Virus record (IMG/VR): IMGVR_UViG_3300032397_000022
Location: 1-48,222 of that record
Reading direction: 5' to 3' (one strand)
Length of the DNA stretch: 48,222 bases
From: a virus
In this document: in pieces, positions 17,028 through 24,298 of the stretch
Position numbering within the stretch: the stretch's first letter is position 1
Layout of the letters: every line of letters starts with the position of its first letter
Notes under the pieces: model-generated
Seen by the model: the letters and a program-made list of their open reading frames with translations, nothing else
Databases searched by the model: none
What the model was told of the DNA's origin: nothing
Position numbers and translations under genes: made by a program

Positions 17028-20000
17028 TTATGGTTGTTCACTATCGAGGATAGCAGACGCATTTGAAGTGGCGCTAGAGGGCACACTATTTACCAGGGAG
17101 CAGCGACAGTTGTGAGCTATAAGACCATTGGCAAGATACCAACCGCCTTCAGTCTGGAGATTGTAAACATGTCCATCAAAATCCCGCCTCTCGACATCCC
17201 CCACCTCTATAAGCTCCACACCGAGCAAAAGCTGTCCATGGTGGAGTTGGCTAAGATGACTGGAGTGTCCCGCATCACGCTGGTTAGGCACTTCAATCTT
17301 GCCGGTTTTCAGCAGCGTGGTCGCAGTGAGGCCGAGGTCCTTAAGTGGTCCAGGTGGGGTATTGATCGCAGGCGCGAGCAGGTCGCCGGGGCCAACAAGG
17401 CTATGCGTGGGTCTGATCCAACCAGGCGCCTGGTCCTTTCCGCTAAGACCAAATTCAAGACCTTGTCCAAGGTTGGAGTCGGGGAGGCCGACGTCATCAC
17501 CTACCTGCTCCTCAGCGGCAGAAGCCCTATTTGCCAGGCCCCTATCGGTAAATACAACATCGACGTCTTGTGTGGTGCCGTCGCCGTGGAAGTCAGCACT
17601 ACTTCCTGCTACCCGCATGTGTACAAAGCCTTTCGAGATCGAACTAAAAATCTCGTCAAAATTGGCTTCAACATTTTCCATATTGCTCTCGACGAGACTA
17701 GGACCATTGAACCCGCTGCTTTTGAATACCTTCTGACCTTTTGTCAGACTTCCGAACGTGACCCAACCTTCCGGGGTCAGTACCGGGTGATTGGGTGTGG
17801 CGGCAACCTCAAACTGGCCATGGAGCTGCACGACGACAAGTGGACCCACATAATGCCGTCTGAATACCCGCTCCGCCCCCACCGCTTGAATCTTGGTTGA
17901 CCCGACAAAGCAGTTGATGACCTCGCCAGCTTCCCCGCCGTAGTCCCTTGGCACCGACAGACCAGGCGCGTATTCGTAGTCTACGTCGACTTCGCGCAGC
18001 GACTCATACTCAAGATGCGAGTCCCTAACGTGCCCGTCTTCAAGCGACACCCACGACTTTTCGACCTTGGTAAAAACTTCCTTAAGGTCTTCTTGGTGGT
18101 CCTTGATGCCCGCTGACAGGGCCGACAAGGTCTCAGTCCTAGAGATCGTGAACGCTTGGTCTGGGTAGTTCTCGCCGTATGTCTGGCGGATAAAGGCCGC
18201 TATCTCGTCAAGCGTCTTGCCGTCGTTGAAGCCCGCCTCGACGATCGACATGATCTGGTTAGTCCTGGTCTCATTAAACCCGTAGAAGCGTTCGATGGCT
18301 CCGGCCCTGACCTTGCCGTCGCGGTCTTTCTTGCCCCTGGCTTCTAAGACGTCGATGGCTTGGGCATCACGGTCAGTAAAGCGGTAGGTGCCACCGCTAG
18401 AATCCTTGGTCATCGCGGTCACGCTCTTGACCTTGGCCCTAGCCATCGAATAGCCACGGGCGGCGACTCGCTCAAGTAGATCCTTAGCGTCGGTGATGTA
18501 GGCGTCTTTTAGATCGTCCTTAAAGGCGTCCAGATACCCGCGTGGGTCTTGCTTACTAGCAACCGCACGTTCAAAGAGCATGAACACGTTTTCTAGGTAG
18601 CGTTTATAGACCTTCAAGTAGGCTTGGCCAAAGGACCGCTCGATCGTCAGGATGTCGTTGGCAGCGGTCTCCTTGACCAGTGCCCAAGCTGCCTGCTTGT
18701 CGGGCACCGACTCAGGAGGCACCCCGACGGGTCCGGTGACGCCTTCTTCTGGTTGGGCCTGGCTGCCGTCTGGACCGATCAGCTTGCCCATGATGATGGT
18801 GACGCTGTCGGGCATAGGTAGGCTTTTAAAACTGTTGGGCACAAAGTCGTTTTCTGACTGTTGGACCACTCTCCAGCAAGTGCCCGCGTCGATGACGGGG
18901 TCGCCAATCCAGCCATGGGTGACGGCGTAGGCCGTGACGTCTTGTGGGGCCTTGTAGACTTCTTTGCCGAAGGTGACAGCGTGGATACGGTATTCGCCGT
19001 CCTTGGCCTGGTCCTTGGCTGATAGTTGCAAGGACATAGGTGACGGCGCCACAGGCTTACCAGCATAGACGTCGCCGTCGGACCTGGGGGCTTCGTTAAA
19101 GACCTTCTTGCGGATCTCGTTGATGGTAAAGAACGACGAAATCTTGGTAGCGATCTCACCCTTGACGGCCAGCTCGCCCTGGTCGCGCATGTTCTTGACC
19201 TTGGACATGTCGGCCCTGATCTCGACTTGGCCCCGGTAGATGGTTTTAACTAGGTGGCTGGAGTTGTAGCCGTCTTCGATAAAGCCGATGATAGGTAGGA
19301 TGGTGTTGTCTTGAAAGATCTGCATCTGTCCTTCAGACGTCGAGTAGTTGACGTCCTCGGTTAGTCCTACCATGGACGGCGGGATGCCCAGGACCGACAA
19401 GATTGCTAGGCGGTCTTCTTTCTTACTGGCGATAAACTCCATGTCTTTCATCGACGAGCTGTTGGCTTTCCAGGTTGCACCCTTTGGCAAAAACAGCGTC
19501 CTCCACCAGTTGCGTTTGCCGGTGAAGGAGTTTTCAAAAGACCGCATCAGTCGAGCAAAGCGAGTGGTTGAAATGTCGGTCGTGCATTCGATGACGCCGT
19601 TGGCAGTGGCCCCTCTGAGATAGAAGGCCATCTCGAATTCCGCTTTGTACCTGTCGAGGATAAGAGGTCTAGCTGCTGCCGAGAAAGCCGACAGGCCGTA
19701 AAAGGGGTTTGACGGGTTAGGTAGCCGGATATGGATGACGCGCTCATACGGCACAGTGTACTTGCTGCCAAGCCGACTGGGGTCTGAGACGGTGATACTA
19801 GAAGGACCAGGGTTGGATACATCACCTAAGTTTATCGTGACCAGCTCGACCGGGGCCATGGTCATCGACAGATAAAACGGGTCGATGGTCAAAAAGAAGT
19901 TGCCGCCAAGGACCAAGTCTAGCCAGCCGCACCACTGTTGCTGCCTGCCCGACTGCCACATCGACCCGGTGTTGATCATCTTGATCAGCGGGTGGTTGGG

Positions 20001-20351
20001 GACTTCTTCTTCAGTACCCGGCTTGTAAGCCTTAAACTGGATCGCTGAGATCGTCTTGGCAATCAGGGTGGCAGTGGCATAGACCCAAGGCTCGGAGCCG
20101 TAGAGGGCCTTAACCCGCCCCGCTGTGGCCCTAATGTCAAACTCCTTGCCGAAGTACCCGCCCGACTCGTTCATGCCGTCAAACGCTTGGTAGTCTTGGT
20201 AGTTGAGACCCTTTTTAAGAGCAGCTTCCATGGCTGCCTCAACGCGGTCTTCGTCCTGGCTCGACGGGTAGCCGAGGTCGACGGGTAGGACACTGCTGGA
20301 AGCGGGCACAAGAGACCGTCCTTTGGGGTTGAGCCAATCTTTAAGAGCCAT
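17028..20351 (-). CDS. Portal protein fused to a MuF-like head morphogenesis domain, interrupted by an intein
   Basis: A 1,107-codon gene. Residues about 1-440 are an HK97-family portal (LYGSEPWVYATATLIAKTIS near the start, later GMMVGLT-like and DNTILPIIGFIE segments). Residues about 560-840 are a MuF-like domain, with TRTNQIMSIVEAGFNDGKT, a SRTETLSALSAG helix and the closing Asn-Cys-Arg-Cys motif. That motif is split by a 268-residue intein (residues 814-1081). Removing it joins GEVIN to CRCSLVNSVP and leaves a protein of 839 residues. The gene starts at an ATG with GGAAGG upstream, after the large terminase. Portal-MuF fusions are known in other phages. Confidence 0.92.
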   Translation of the reverse strand: MALKDWLNPKGRSLVPASSSVLPVDLGYPSSQDEDRVEAAMEAALKKGLNYQDYQAFDGMNESGGYFGKEFDIRATAGRVKALYGSEPWVYATATLIAKTISAIQFKAYKPGTEEEVPNHPLIKMINTGSMWQSGRQQQWCGWLDLVLGGNFFLTIDPFYLSMTMAPVELVTINLGDVSNPGPSSITVSDPSRLGSKYTVPYERVIHIRLPNPSNPFYGLSAFSAAARPLILDRYKAEFEMAFYLRGATANGVIECTTDISTTRFARLMRSFENSFTGKRNWWRTLFLPKGATWKANSSSMKDMEFIASKKEDRLAILSVLGIPPSMVGLTEDVNYSTSEGQMQIFQDNTILPIIGFIEDGYNSSHLVKTIYRGQVEIRADMSKVKNMRDQGELAVKGEIATKISSFFTINEIRKKVFNEAPRSDGDVYAGKPVAPSPMSLQLSAKDQAKDGEYRIHAVTFGKEVYKAPQDVTAYAVTHGWIGDPVIDAGTCWRVVQQSENDFVPNSFKSLPMPDSVTIIMGKLIGPDGSQAQPEEGVTGPVGVPPESVPDKQAAWALVKETAANDILTIERSFGQAYLKVYKRYLENVFMLFERAVASKQDPRGYLDAFKDDLKDAYITDAKDLLERVAARGYSMARAKVKSVTAMTKDSSGGTYRFTDRDAQAIDVLEARGKKDRDGKVRAGAIERFYGFNETRTNQIMSIVEAGFNDGKTLDEIAAFIRQTYGENYPDQAFTISRTETLSALSAGIKDHQEDLKEVFTKVEKSWVSLEDGHVRDSHLEYESLREVDVDYEYAPGLSVPRDYGGEAGEVINCFVGSTKIQAVGAERVFRRHYVGPLVVVQLHGQFEVAATPNHPVLTPEGWVTFGSLTKGQKVFKSSGFNGPSLVESNMENVEANFDEIFSSISKGFVHMRVAGSSADFHGDGTTQDVDVVFTDRGLANRASAAEEQVGDDVGLPDSNLGQGLEFGLSGKDQAPGWIRPTHSLVGPGDLLAPAINTPPGPLKDLGLTATTLLKTGKIEVPNQRDAGHSSHLSQLHHGQLLLGVELIEVGDVERRDFDGHVYNLQTEGGWYLANGLIAHNCRCSLVNSVPSSATSNASAILDSEQP
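17063..17092 (+). promoter_or_regulatory. Weak candidate promoter for the antisense endonuclease
   Basis: TTGAAG (17063-17068) and TATTTA (17087-17092) are 18 bases apart on the plus strand, about 77 bases upstream of the nuclease start. The -10 match to the sigma-70 consensus is poor (three of six). It lies in the last portal codons. It is offered only because an antisense gene inside a late operon needs its own promoter. Confidence 0.2.
17109..17912 (-). mobile_element. Intein in the MuF domain of the portal fusion
   Basis: Codons 814-1081 of the portal-MuF gene encode a Hint domain. Block A begins with Cys1 (CFVGSTKIQAVG), block B has the TxxH motif at 39-42 (TPNHPVL), block F is VYNLQTEGGWYLANGL at 249-264, and block G ends in His267-Asn268 followed by Cys+1. 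All class 1 splicing residues are present, so it should be active. Residues about 67-245 have no recognisable fold and correspond to the antisense of the nuclease gene at 17169-17900. There is no in-frame sense homing-endonuclease domain. Confidence 0.93.
17169..17900 (+). CDS. Putative Vsr/EDxHD-like homing endonuclease encoded antisense inside the intein
   Basis: A 243-residue protein on the strand opposite to the intein and wholly within it. The ATG at 17169 has GGAGA eight bases upstream, which decides the start over an ATG at 17112. Residues 20-50 are a helix-turn-helix (KLSMVELAKMTGVSRITLVRHF). Residues about 104-185 match the Vsr-like core of EDxHD homing endonucleases: GEADVITYLL with Glu106, IGKYNIDVL with Asp132, VAVEV with Glu141, then an RxxNLVKxGF segment and FHIAL. 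The C-terminal QYRVIG segment is also usual in such proteins. Its codons are in exact antisense register with intein codons 5-248. Homing of the intein is inferred, not shown. Confidence 0.82.
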   Translation: MSIKIPPLDIPHLYKLHTEQKLSMVELAKMTGVSRITLVRHFNLAGFQQRGRSEAEVLKWSRWGIDRRREQVAGANKAMRGSDPTRRLVLSAKTKFKTLSKVGVGEADVITYLLLSGRSPICQAPIGKYNIDVLCGAVAVEVSTTSCYPHVYKAFRDRTKNLVKIGFNIFHIALDETRTIEPAAFEYLLTFCQTSERDPTFRGQYRVIGCGGNLKLAMELHDDKWTHIMPSEYPLRPHRLNLG

Positions 20352-20376
20352 GATAGTGAGCCTTCCAGCGGTGCGG

Positions 20377-21828
20377 TTAGTCGTCTAGTTCTGCTTCGTC
20401 GTAGTCTTCGTCGTCCTGCCAAGAGTCGCCGTCGTCGTCCATGGTGGCGTCCTCTAGGTAGGACTCGATCGTGTCGTCTTCTTTGCTTGCACCCGTGAGT
20501 CTACCATCCACGGCGTCGGCCATCATCTGTTCCACCTTATCTGCGTGGGACGAGCTATAGGCCCCGCTGATGGCCATGAGTAAGGACCAGGCAACGTCGT
20601 CGTGTTCGCCCTCGGGGGCGGCGTAGGTGTGATGTCCCATCGAAGTCACCTTGACCTCCAAGGCCCCTAGCTCTGACTCGATCTGGGCAATCTTGGGCGA
20701 CTTAAACCAGCAGGTAGCAAAGGCTATCGACGCCCTCGTCACCATATCCTGCTTGGTCTGGTTGGTGAAAGTCACGCCGTTGATCGCTGCGTCGATGTCG
20801 GCATCAATGATGATGTCTTCGATGGCTTGGCCCACACCCGTCTTGTCGTAGTCGAGCATCATGTCGCCAGTAAACTTGGCCATGTAGTTTTTAAGACGCT
20901 GCACTTGGTCGGTGTACTTGCCGCCACGAAAGCGGCAGTATCCGATTAGGCGCCCGTCTGAGGCGACAGTGGTAAAGACCGTGTAGTCGTTAATCTTGGC
21001 CCAGTCAGCCCCGGTGCAAGCGTCAAGAGCGCGGGCTGTGGGGTCTGGATGTATCCAGTAGCCGCGTCCTGGCGCGACCTTTAACTTGTCGTCCCAGACG
21101 TCGTCAAGGTTGCCAAAGACAGTCGAAAACGTGACGAACTTTGCTAAATAATATTGGTCAAACAAGTGGGGGGGCAATAGGCGCTTGGCGTTAGCAATGG
21201 CCTCGGGCGAGACGTAGGGAGACATCGACGTCGTAAGCTGCGCCCAGCCAAAGAACGGGTCCCCGGCCTTGGCTTGCTTGAATATTTCCTCGTACCAAGT
21301 ATGGCCTCTCGGAGTGCCCGTGATGATGCCTTTGCCTTGGGTCTGGCTGAGCGTGGTAAAGAGCGAGGTCCACACCTGCTTTTTAATCTTGCTGGTCTCG
21401 TCGATCACAAAGGCGTCGACGGCCTCGCCCTCGATGACGGTCTCGGCATCAGACCCGTGTAGAAACTTGATGTAACTGCCGTTGCCCAGGTGGATCTCTA
21501 GGCGTGAGTCGACGCAGTTGATGATAGGGATGTCGGGCAACATCGACTTCATGTAGCGATAGCCGACCTTGGCTTTCAGCAGCGTCGGCGCAATCCACAG
21601 GCAGTAGAATCTCTGATTGGCTAGGGCTTGGCTTAGCAGCCAGATCGACGAGCCTAGCGACTTACCCAGCTTGGTGCCCGCTGGTGCGACCAAGACTTGA
21701 GCGAGTGGAAAGTGGTCCTCCCAGTCGATAAAGATTCTTTGATGTTCGTGCGGTTCTGGCAGTCGCAGGGTGATCGGGTCAGAGTTGTCGGTATCAACCG
21801 CACTCGCGGGCTTTCTTAACGTCACCAT
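20377..21828 (-). CDS. terL: Terminase large subunit
   Basis: A 483-residue packaging motor. The ATPase half has an atypical Walker A (APAGTKLGKS, residues 48-57), Walker B with catalytic Glu (VIDE, 141-144) and a GTPRG coupling motif (171-175). The nuclease half has the acidic triad region GADWA (Asp275), MLDYDKTGVG (Asp326/328) and EGEHDD (Asp410/411). It translocates DNA into the prohead and cuts it, working with the small subunit at 24651-25358. It starts at an ATG with AGGGGCC upstream and is followed at once by the portal gene. The acidic C-terminal tail is unusual but plausible. Confidence 0.95.
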   Translation of the reverse strand: MVTLRKPASAVDTDNSDPITLRLPEPHEHQRIFIDWEDHFPLAQVLVAPAGTKLGKSLGSSIWLLSQALANQRFYCLWIAPTLLKAKVGYRYMKSMLPDIPIINCVDSRLEIHLGNGSYIKFLHGSDAETVIEGEAVDAFVIDETSKIKKQVWTSLFTTLSQTQGKGIITGTPRGHTWYEEIFKQAKAGDPFFGWAQLTTSMSPYVSPEAIANAKRLLPPHLFDQYYLAKFVTFSTVFGNLDDVWDDKLKVAPGRGYWIHPDPTARALDACTGADWAKINDYTVFTTVASDGRLIGYCRFRGGKYTDQVQRLKNYMAKFTGDMMLDYDKTGVGQAIEDIIIDADIDAAINGVTFTNQTKQDMVTRASIAFATCWFKSPKIAQIESELGALEVKVTSMGHHTYAAPEGEHDDVAWSLLMAISGAYSSSHADKVEQMMADAVDGRLTGASKEDDTIESYLEDATMDDDGDSWQDDEDYDEAELDD

Positions 21829-21837
21829 GTCAGGCCC

Positions 21838-22185
21838 CTACTCTTTGCCGAATTTGACGGCTTGTAGGATACCCACGGCCTCCAAGGTGAGGTCAGTCGG
21901 TGCCACTTCCCGGTTGATGATCCAGCCCCGCTTTTCGTCTTTCTTGGCTGCCACCACCGACCTTCCCACCTTGCCCGCTTGGGTGTGCGGCGTCAGCCAG
22001 ACGACATGGTTGCCCTTGGAAATCTGGTAGAACATCGACCTCCTGTCGTCTTCTAGGACGACGGTAGCCCGGCTTGGCGTCATCAGGTTTTCTAGGTGCA
22101 AGCACCATAAGATGACGTCGTGAATGTCGATCTGCGTCAGCTTGCGCGGTTCGGTCAAGAGGTCTTCAATATTTGGTCGCTTCAT
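21838..22185 (-). CDS. Small conserved-looking protein upstream of terL, unknown
   Basis: A 115-residue protein; the start at 22185 overlaps the stop of the small membrane gene upstream (ATGA). The sequence (MKRPNIEDLLTEPRKLTQIDIHDVILWCLHLENLM, then VVLEDDRRSMFYQISKGNHVVWLTPH) has a helical N-terminus and a beta-rich middle, without catalytic motifs. It is the last of a run of overlapping small genes read before terL. Function unknown. Confidence 0.7.
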   Translation of the reverse strand: MKRPNIEDLLTEPRKLTQIDIHDVILWCLHLENLMTPSRATVVLEDDRRSMFYQISKGNHVVWLTPHTQAGKVGRSVVAAKKDEKRGWIINREVAPTDLTLEAVGILQAVKFGKE

Positions 22186-22310
22186 GTCAGTGCCGCCCAT
22201 AAGAAAAGAGCGATCAGGACCACCGTCCCGACCACAAAGATAGCCGACAGGTAGCTCAGCACGAAGACGATCCTGTTGACCTCGTCGCCAGGTAGCGGTG
22301 CCCTGCTCAC
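22182..22310 (-). CDS. 42-residue single-pass membrane protein
   Basis: This tiny gene starts with GTG overlapping the upstream stop (GTGA at 22307-22310) and its TGA overlaps the downstream ATG (ATGA at 22182-22185). Overlap at both ends makes it a convincing gene. The product has a short polar N-terminus (MSRAPLPGDEVNR) and one long hydrophobic segment (IVFVLSYLSAIFVVGTVVLI). It could be a holin-like or inner-membrane accessory protein, but it lies far from the lysis genes. Confidence 0.7.
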   Translation of the reverse strand: MSRAPLPGDEVNRIVFVLSYLSAIFVVGTVVLIALFLWAALT

Positions 22311-22588
22311 AGACTGCGGCGGTCCGTGGTCGATGGTCCCAGGTACTTGCCCGTCGGGATGACTTCAAAGCCAAAGGCTCTGAGGCGTTGGTAGTTCTTG
22401 GGCGAGATCAGAAGATTAATCTGGTTGTCTAGCTCGCGCTGTCTTTCGACCTCTTGGTCGTCGGCCTTGGCTTGCTGGAACATGTTTAATTCTTCGGTGA
22501 TGTGGCTGTCGGACATGGCAGGGGTCTCCTTGATGACGTCTAGGATGGTGCGCTTAGGTTTGGCGGTAGAGCCTATAAGGTTGATCAT
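22307..22588 (-). CDS. Small hypothetical protein
   Basis: A 93-residue, mostly helical charged protein whose start overlaps the upstream stop (ATGA at 22585-22588). An internal ATG at 22516 with AAGGAG upstream is an alternative start giving 69 residues (MSDSHITEELNMFQ). It contains an EVERQRELDNQINLLISPKNYQRLRAFGF stretch that could be a short coiled coil. The family is not recognised. Confidence 0.68.
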   Translation of the reverse strand: MINLIGSTAKPKRTILDVIKETPAMSDSHITEELNMFQQAKADDQEVERQRELDNQINLLISPKNYQRLRAFGFEVIPTGKYLGPSTTDRRSL

Positions 22589-22896
22589 TGCTTTGTCTGC
22601 TTCTCTAGTGCTTCAAGTTGTGCTTCGTACTTTGCTGCTATCTGCATGACCAGGCCCGCGTTGCTCCGCATCTCTTTGCACTGCTTTAGGGTCCACTGGA
22701 TGTAGACGCTAGAGCCAAGTTGTTTGGAGTACTCTTCGCTAAGGACCCATAGCCTCTTGCTGTAAATAAACTCCTGGACCAAGGCCAGGATGGTCAGGAT
22801 GCAATGATTACCCTGCGAGTCGACCAGGGTGACTTCGTGGCCTTCCTCGGGTGGTCCCGCAAGTCTCAGCCGCCTGATGTTGGTTGGCTTCTTCAT
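22585..22896 (-). CDS. Small hypothetical protein
   Basis: A 103-residue protein whose start at 22896 overlaps the stop of the preceding gene (ATGA). The N-terminal half is basic then beta-like (GHEVTLVDSQGNHCILTILALV), and the C-terminus is a Lys/Glu/Gln-rich helix. It belongs to the chain of translationally coupled genes between the terminase subunits. No motif identifies a function. Confidence 0.68.
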   Translation of the reverse strand: MKKPTNIRRLRLAGPPEEGHEVTLVDSQGNHCILTILALVQEFIYSKRLWVLSEEYSKQLGSSVYIQWTLKQCKEMRSNAGLVMQIAAKYEAQLEALEKQTKQ

Positions 22897-23348
22897 TTTG
22901 TTTTGCCCATGATCTGGATGGTGTCGATTGGCTTCTTGCCTGGCCACCAAAACTCTAGGCGTGAGCCGTTGGCATACCTGAGCGAGTATTCCTTTTCGCT
23001 GACCCTGGCGATCACGCCACGCTGGATGCCCAAGGGATAGGCCCGCTGCAAGACGTCCCTAGCTACCGTTGGTGCCACGGCGACCCAGACGGCCTTGGTG
23101 TTGGGCGTCAGGACTAGGTGCGAGATCATCGCCACTAAGTCTAGGGTCGTCTTGTCGTTGACCCTAGCAGTCACCTCGGTCTGGAGCGAGTGGCGCAGCT
23201 TCAGGCTTTTGGCTAGCCTGTCGTATTCAGCGCGTTGCTCCCTAGAGCGTTCCTGGCGGTCCTTGGCTGCCCGGGCCAAGTCGGCTGACTCTTGGGCTAG
23301 CCTTTTATGTTCTTGGGCCGCTCGACTGATTGGCGATTGGGTAGTCAA
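22893..23348 (-). CDS. Hypothetical protein with N-terminal coiled coil
   Basis: The start is taken as a TTG at 23348 because GAGGGG lies five bases upstream; this gives 151 residues and a 44-base overlap with the upstream gene. Residues about 8-55 form a strongly charged helix (HKRLAQESADLARAAKDRQE) that should be coiled coil. The C-terminal domain is beta-rich, ending EFWWPGKKPIDTIQIMG. No recognised family. Confidence 0.65.
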   Translation of the reverse strand: MTTQSPISRAAQEHKRLAQESADLARAAKDRQERSREQRAEYDRLAKSLKLRHSLQTEVTARVNDKTTLDLVAMISHLVLTPNTKAVWVAVAPTVARDVLQRAYPLGIQRGVIARVSEKEYSLRYANGSRLEFWWPGKKPIDTIQIMGKTK

Positions 23349-23553
23349 TTTTTCCCCTCTGTTCTGCGATGGCTTCAGCCAAGTTTTGGCGGTCAAGTGC
23401 TAGGGCGTCAAGTAGGTAGTTAGCGGTCTCGGCCGCATAGAGACAGTGCAGCTTAGTGATAGAGCGGCCTGACTGCACGAAGCGGTCGACGACCATGGCG
23501 GCGATGTGCTGGCGAAAGGCGTCATCGTCTAGGGCTTGGAGAAGTTCCGTCAT
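23305..23553 (-). CDS. Small helical hypothetical protein
   Basis: An 82-residue Ala/Leu-rich helical protein (MTELLQALDDDAFRQHIAAM). Its ATG overlaps the stop of a 36-codon membrane gene (ATGA at 23550-23553). It overlaps the start of the next gene by 44 bases. It has no visible motif and is part of the coupled small-gene block between the terminase genes. Confidence 0.62.
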   Translation of the reverse strand: MTELLQALDDDAFRQHIAAMVVDRFVQSGRSITKLHCLYAAETANYLLDALALDRQNLAEAIAEQRGKIDYPIANQSSGPRT

Positions 23554-23660
23554 TCAAGCACCCACGACAGCAAGACGATTAGCCCGATGGTACATGATCC
23601 CGCCAGCACCACGGCGACAAGGTCAAATAGGCGCATCTCAAAGATGTCAGGCCGCGCCAT
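23550..23660 (-). CDS. 36-residue single-pass membrane protein
   Basis: The ATG at 23660 directly follows the upstream stop (TAAATG), with AAGGA about 12 bases before it, and its TGA overlaps the next ATG. The product has a short polar head (MARPDIFEMRLFDL) and one hydrophobic helix (VAVVLAGSCTIGLIVLLSWV). Together with the 42-residue protein at 22182-22310 it is one of two tiny membrane proteins in this block. Function unknown. Confidence 0.62.
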   Translation of the reverse strand: MARPDIFEMRLFDLVAVVLAGSCTIGLIVLLSWVLE

Positions 23661-24191
23661 TTAAAAGATTCCTTGATCAGCAGCATAGTCGATGGCGACA
23701 TGGGTTTGAACCGTGCACGCCTGGTCTGGTCGGGTTTGGTCGACATAGTCGCTGGCGTTGTCTGCTACGGATGCTACACCTGGCAGTGTGAATATCTCAT
23801 CATCAAGCAAGGCGTCGACCTCAACCAGCGTCGGCCCGACAGATGCCCTTGGCTCTATTATCACCTGGCGTGAATCTCTATCAGCGTAAACGACCTTTGC
23901 ACTTGCCAGCTTCTCAAGTGATCTATTGATACCCGCTACCTCGCGCAGGATGTCGGTCATCCAGTCTAAGCCGATCTTGACCAGGGCAACCAAATTGTCA
24001 GGGACCTCGGCTGTAGGCTTCTCCTTGCGCGTATACTTGCGCTTGGGACGCTTGACCTCAGCTTGGGTCCTCTTGACATAAGAACGCTTAGGCTTGGCCT
24101 TTGCGCCCTTCACAGCCTTGGCCTTAGTCTTGGCCTTCTGCTTGGGTGTGGTCTTCTTTGCTAGCTTCTTTTTCTTGACTGCCTTGGCCAT
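23661..24191 (-). CDS. Protein with a histone H1-like Lys-rich N-terminal tail
   Basis: A 176-residue protein. Residues 1-60 are about 40 percent Lys/Arg with Ala, Pro and Thr, as in the tails of histone H1-like proteins, and should bind nucleic acid. Residues 62-100 (VPDNLVALVKIGLDWMTDILREVAGINRSLEKL) form an amphipathic helix that could oligomerise. The acidic C-terminal part has no recognised fold. It lies between the small and large terminase genes, so a role in DNA condensation or packaging is plausible but unproven. Confidence 0.75.
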   Translation of the reverse strand: MAKAVKKKKLAKKTTPKQKAKTKAKAVKGAKAKPKRSYVKRTQAEVKRPKRKYTRKEKPTAEVPDNLVALVKIGLDWMTDILREVAGINRSLEKLASAKVVYADRDSRQVIIEPRASVGPTLVEVDALLDDEIFTLPGVASVADNASDYVDQTRPDQACTVQTHVAIDYAADQGIF

Positions 24192-24216
24192 GGTTCTGAT
24201 CTCGCTCTAGGTGCGG

Positions 24217-24245
24217 TTAAAAGGGTGGCGGGCACTTCCCCCGCC
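24217..24245 (-). terminator. Probable rho-independent terminator
   Basis: On the minus strand GGCGGG pairs with CCCGCC around a seven-base loop, followed by ACCCTTTTAA. It lies in the gap between the gene ending at 24299 and the Lys-rich gene starting at 24191. The T-run is short, so termination is likely partial. Confidence 0.5.
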
Positions 24246-24298
24246 TGTCTGCCGTTGAGCCTCTACTCCCGCAGGCAGCGTATAGCTTGAAGGTCTTG

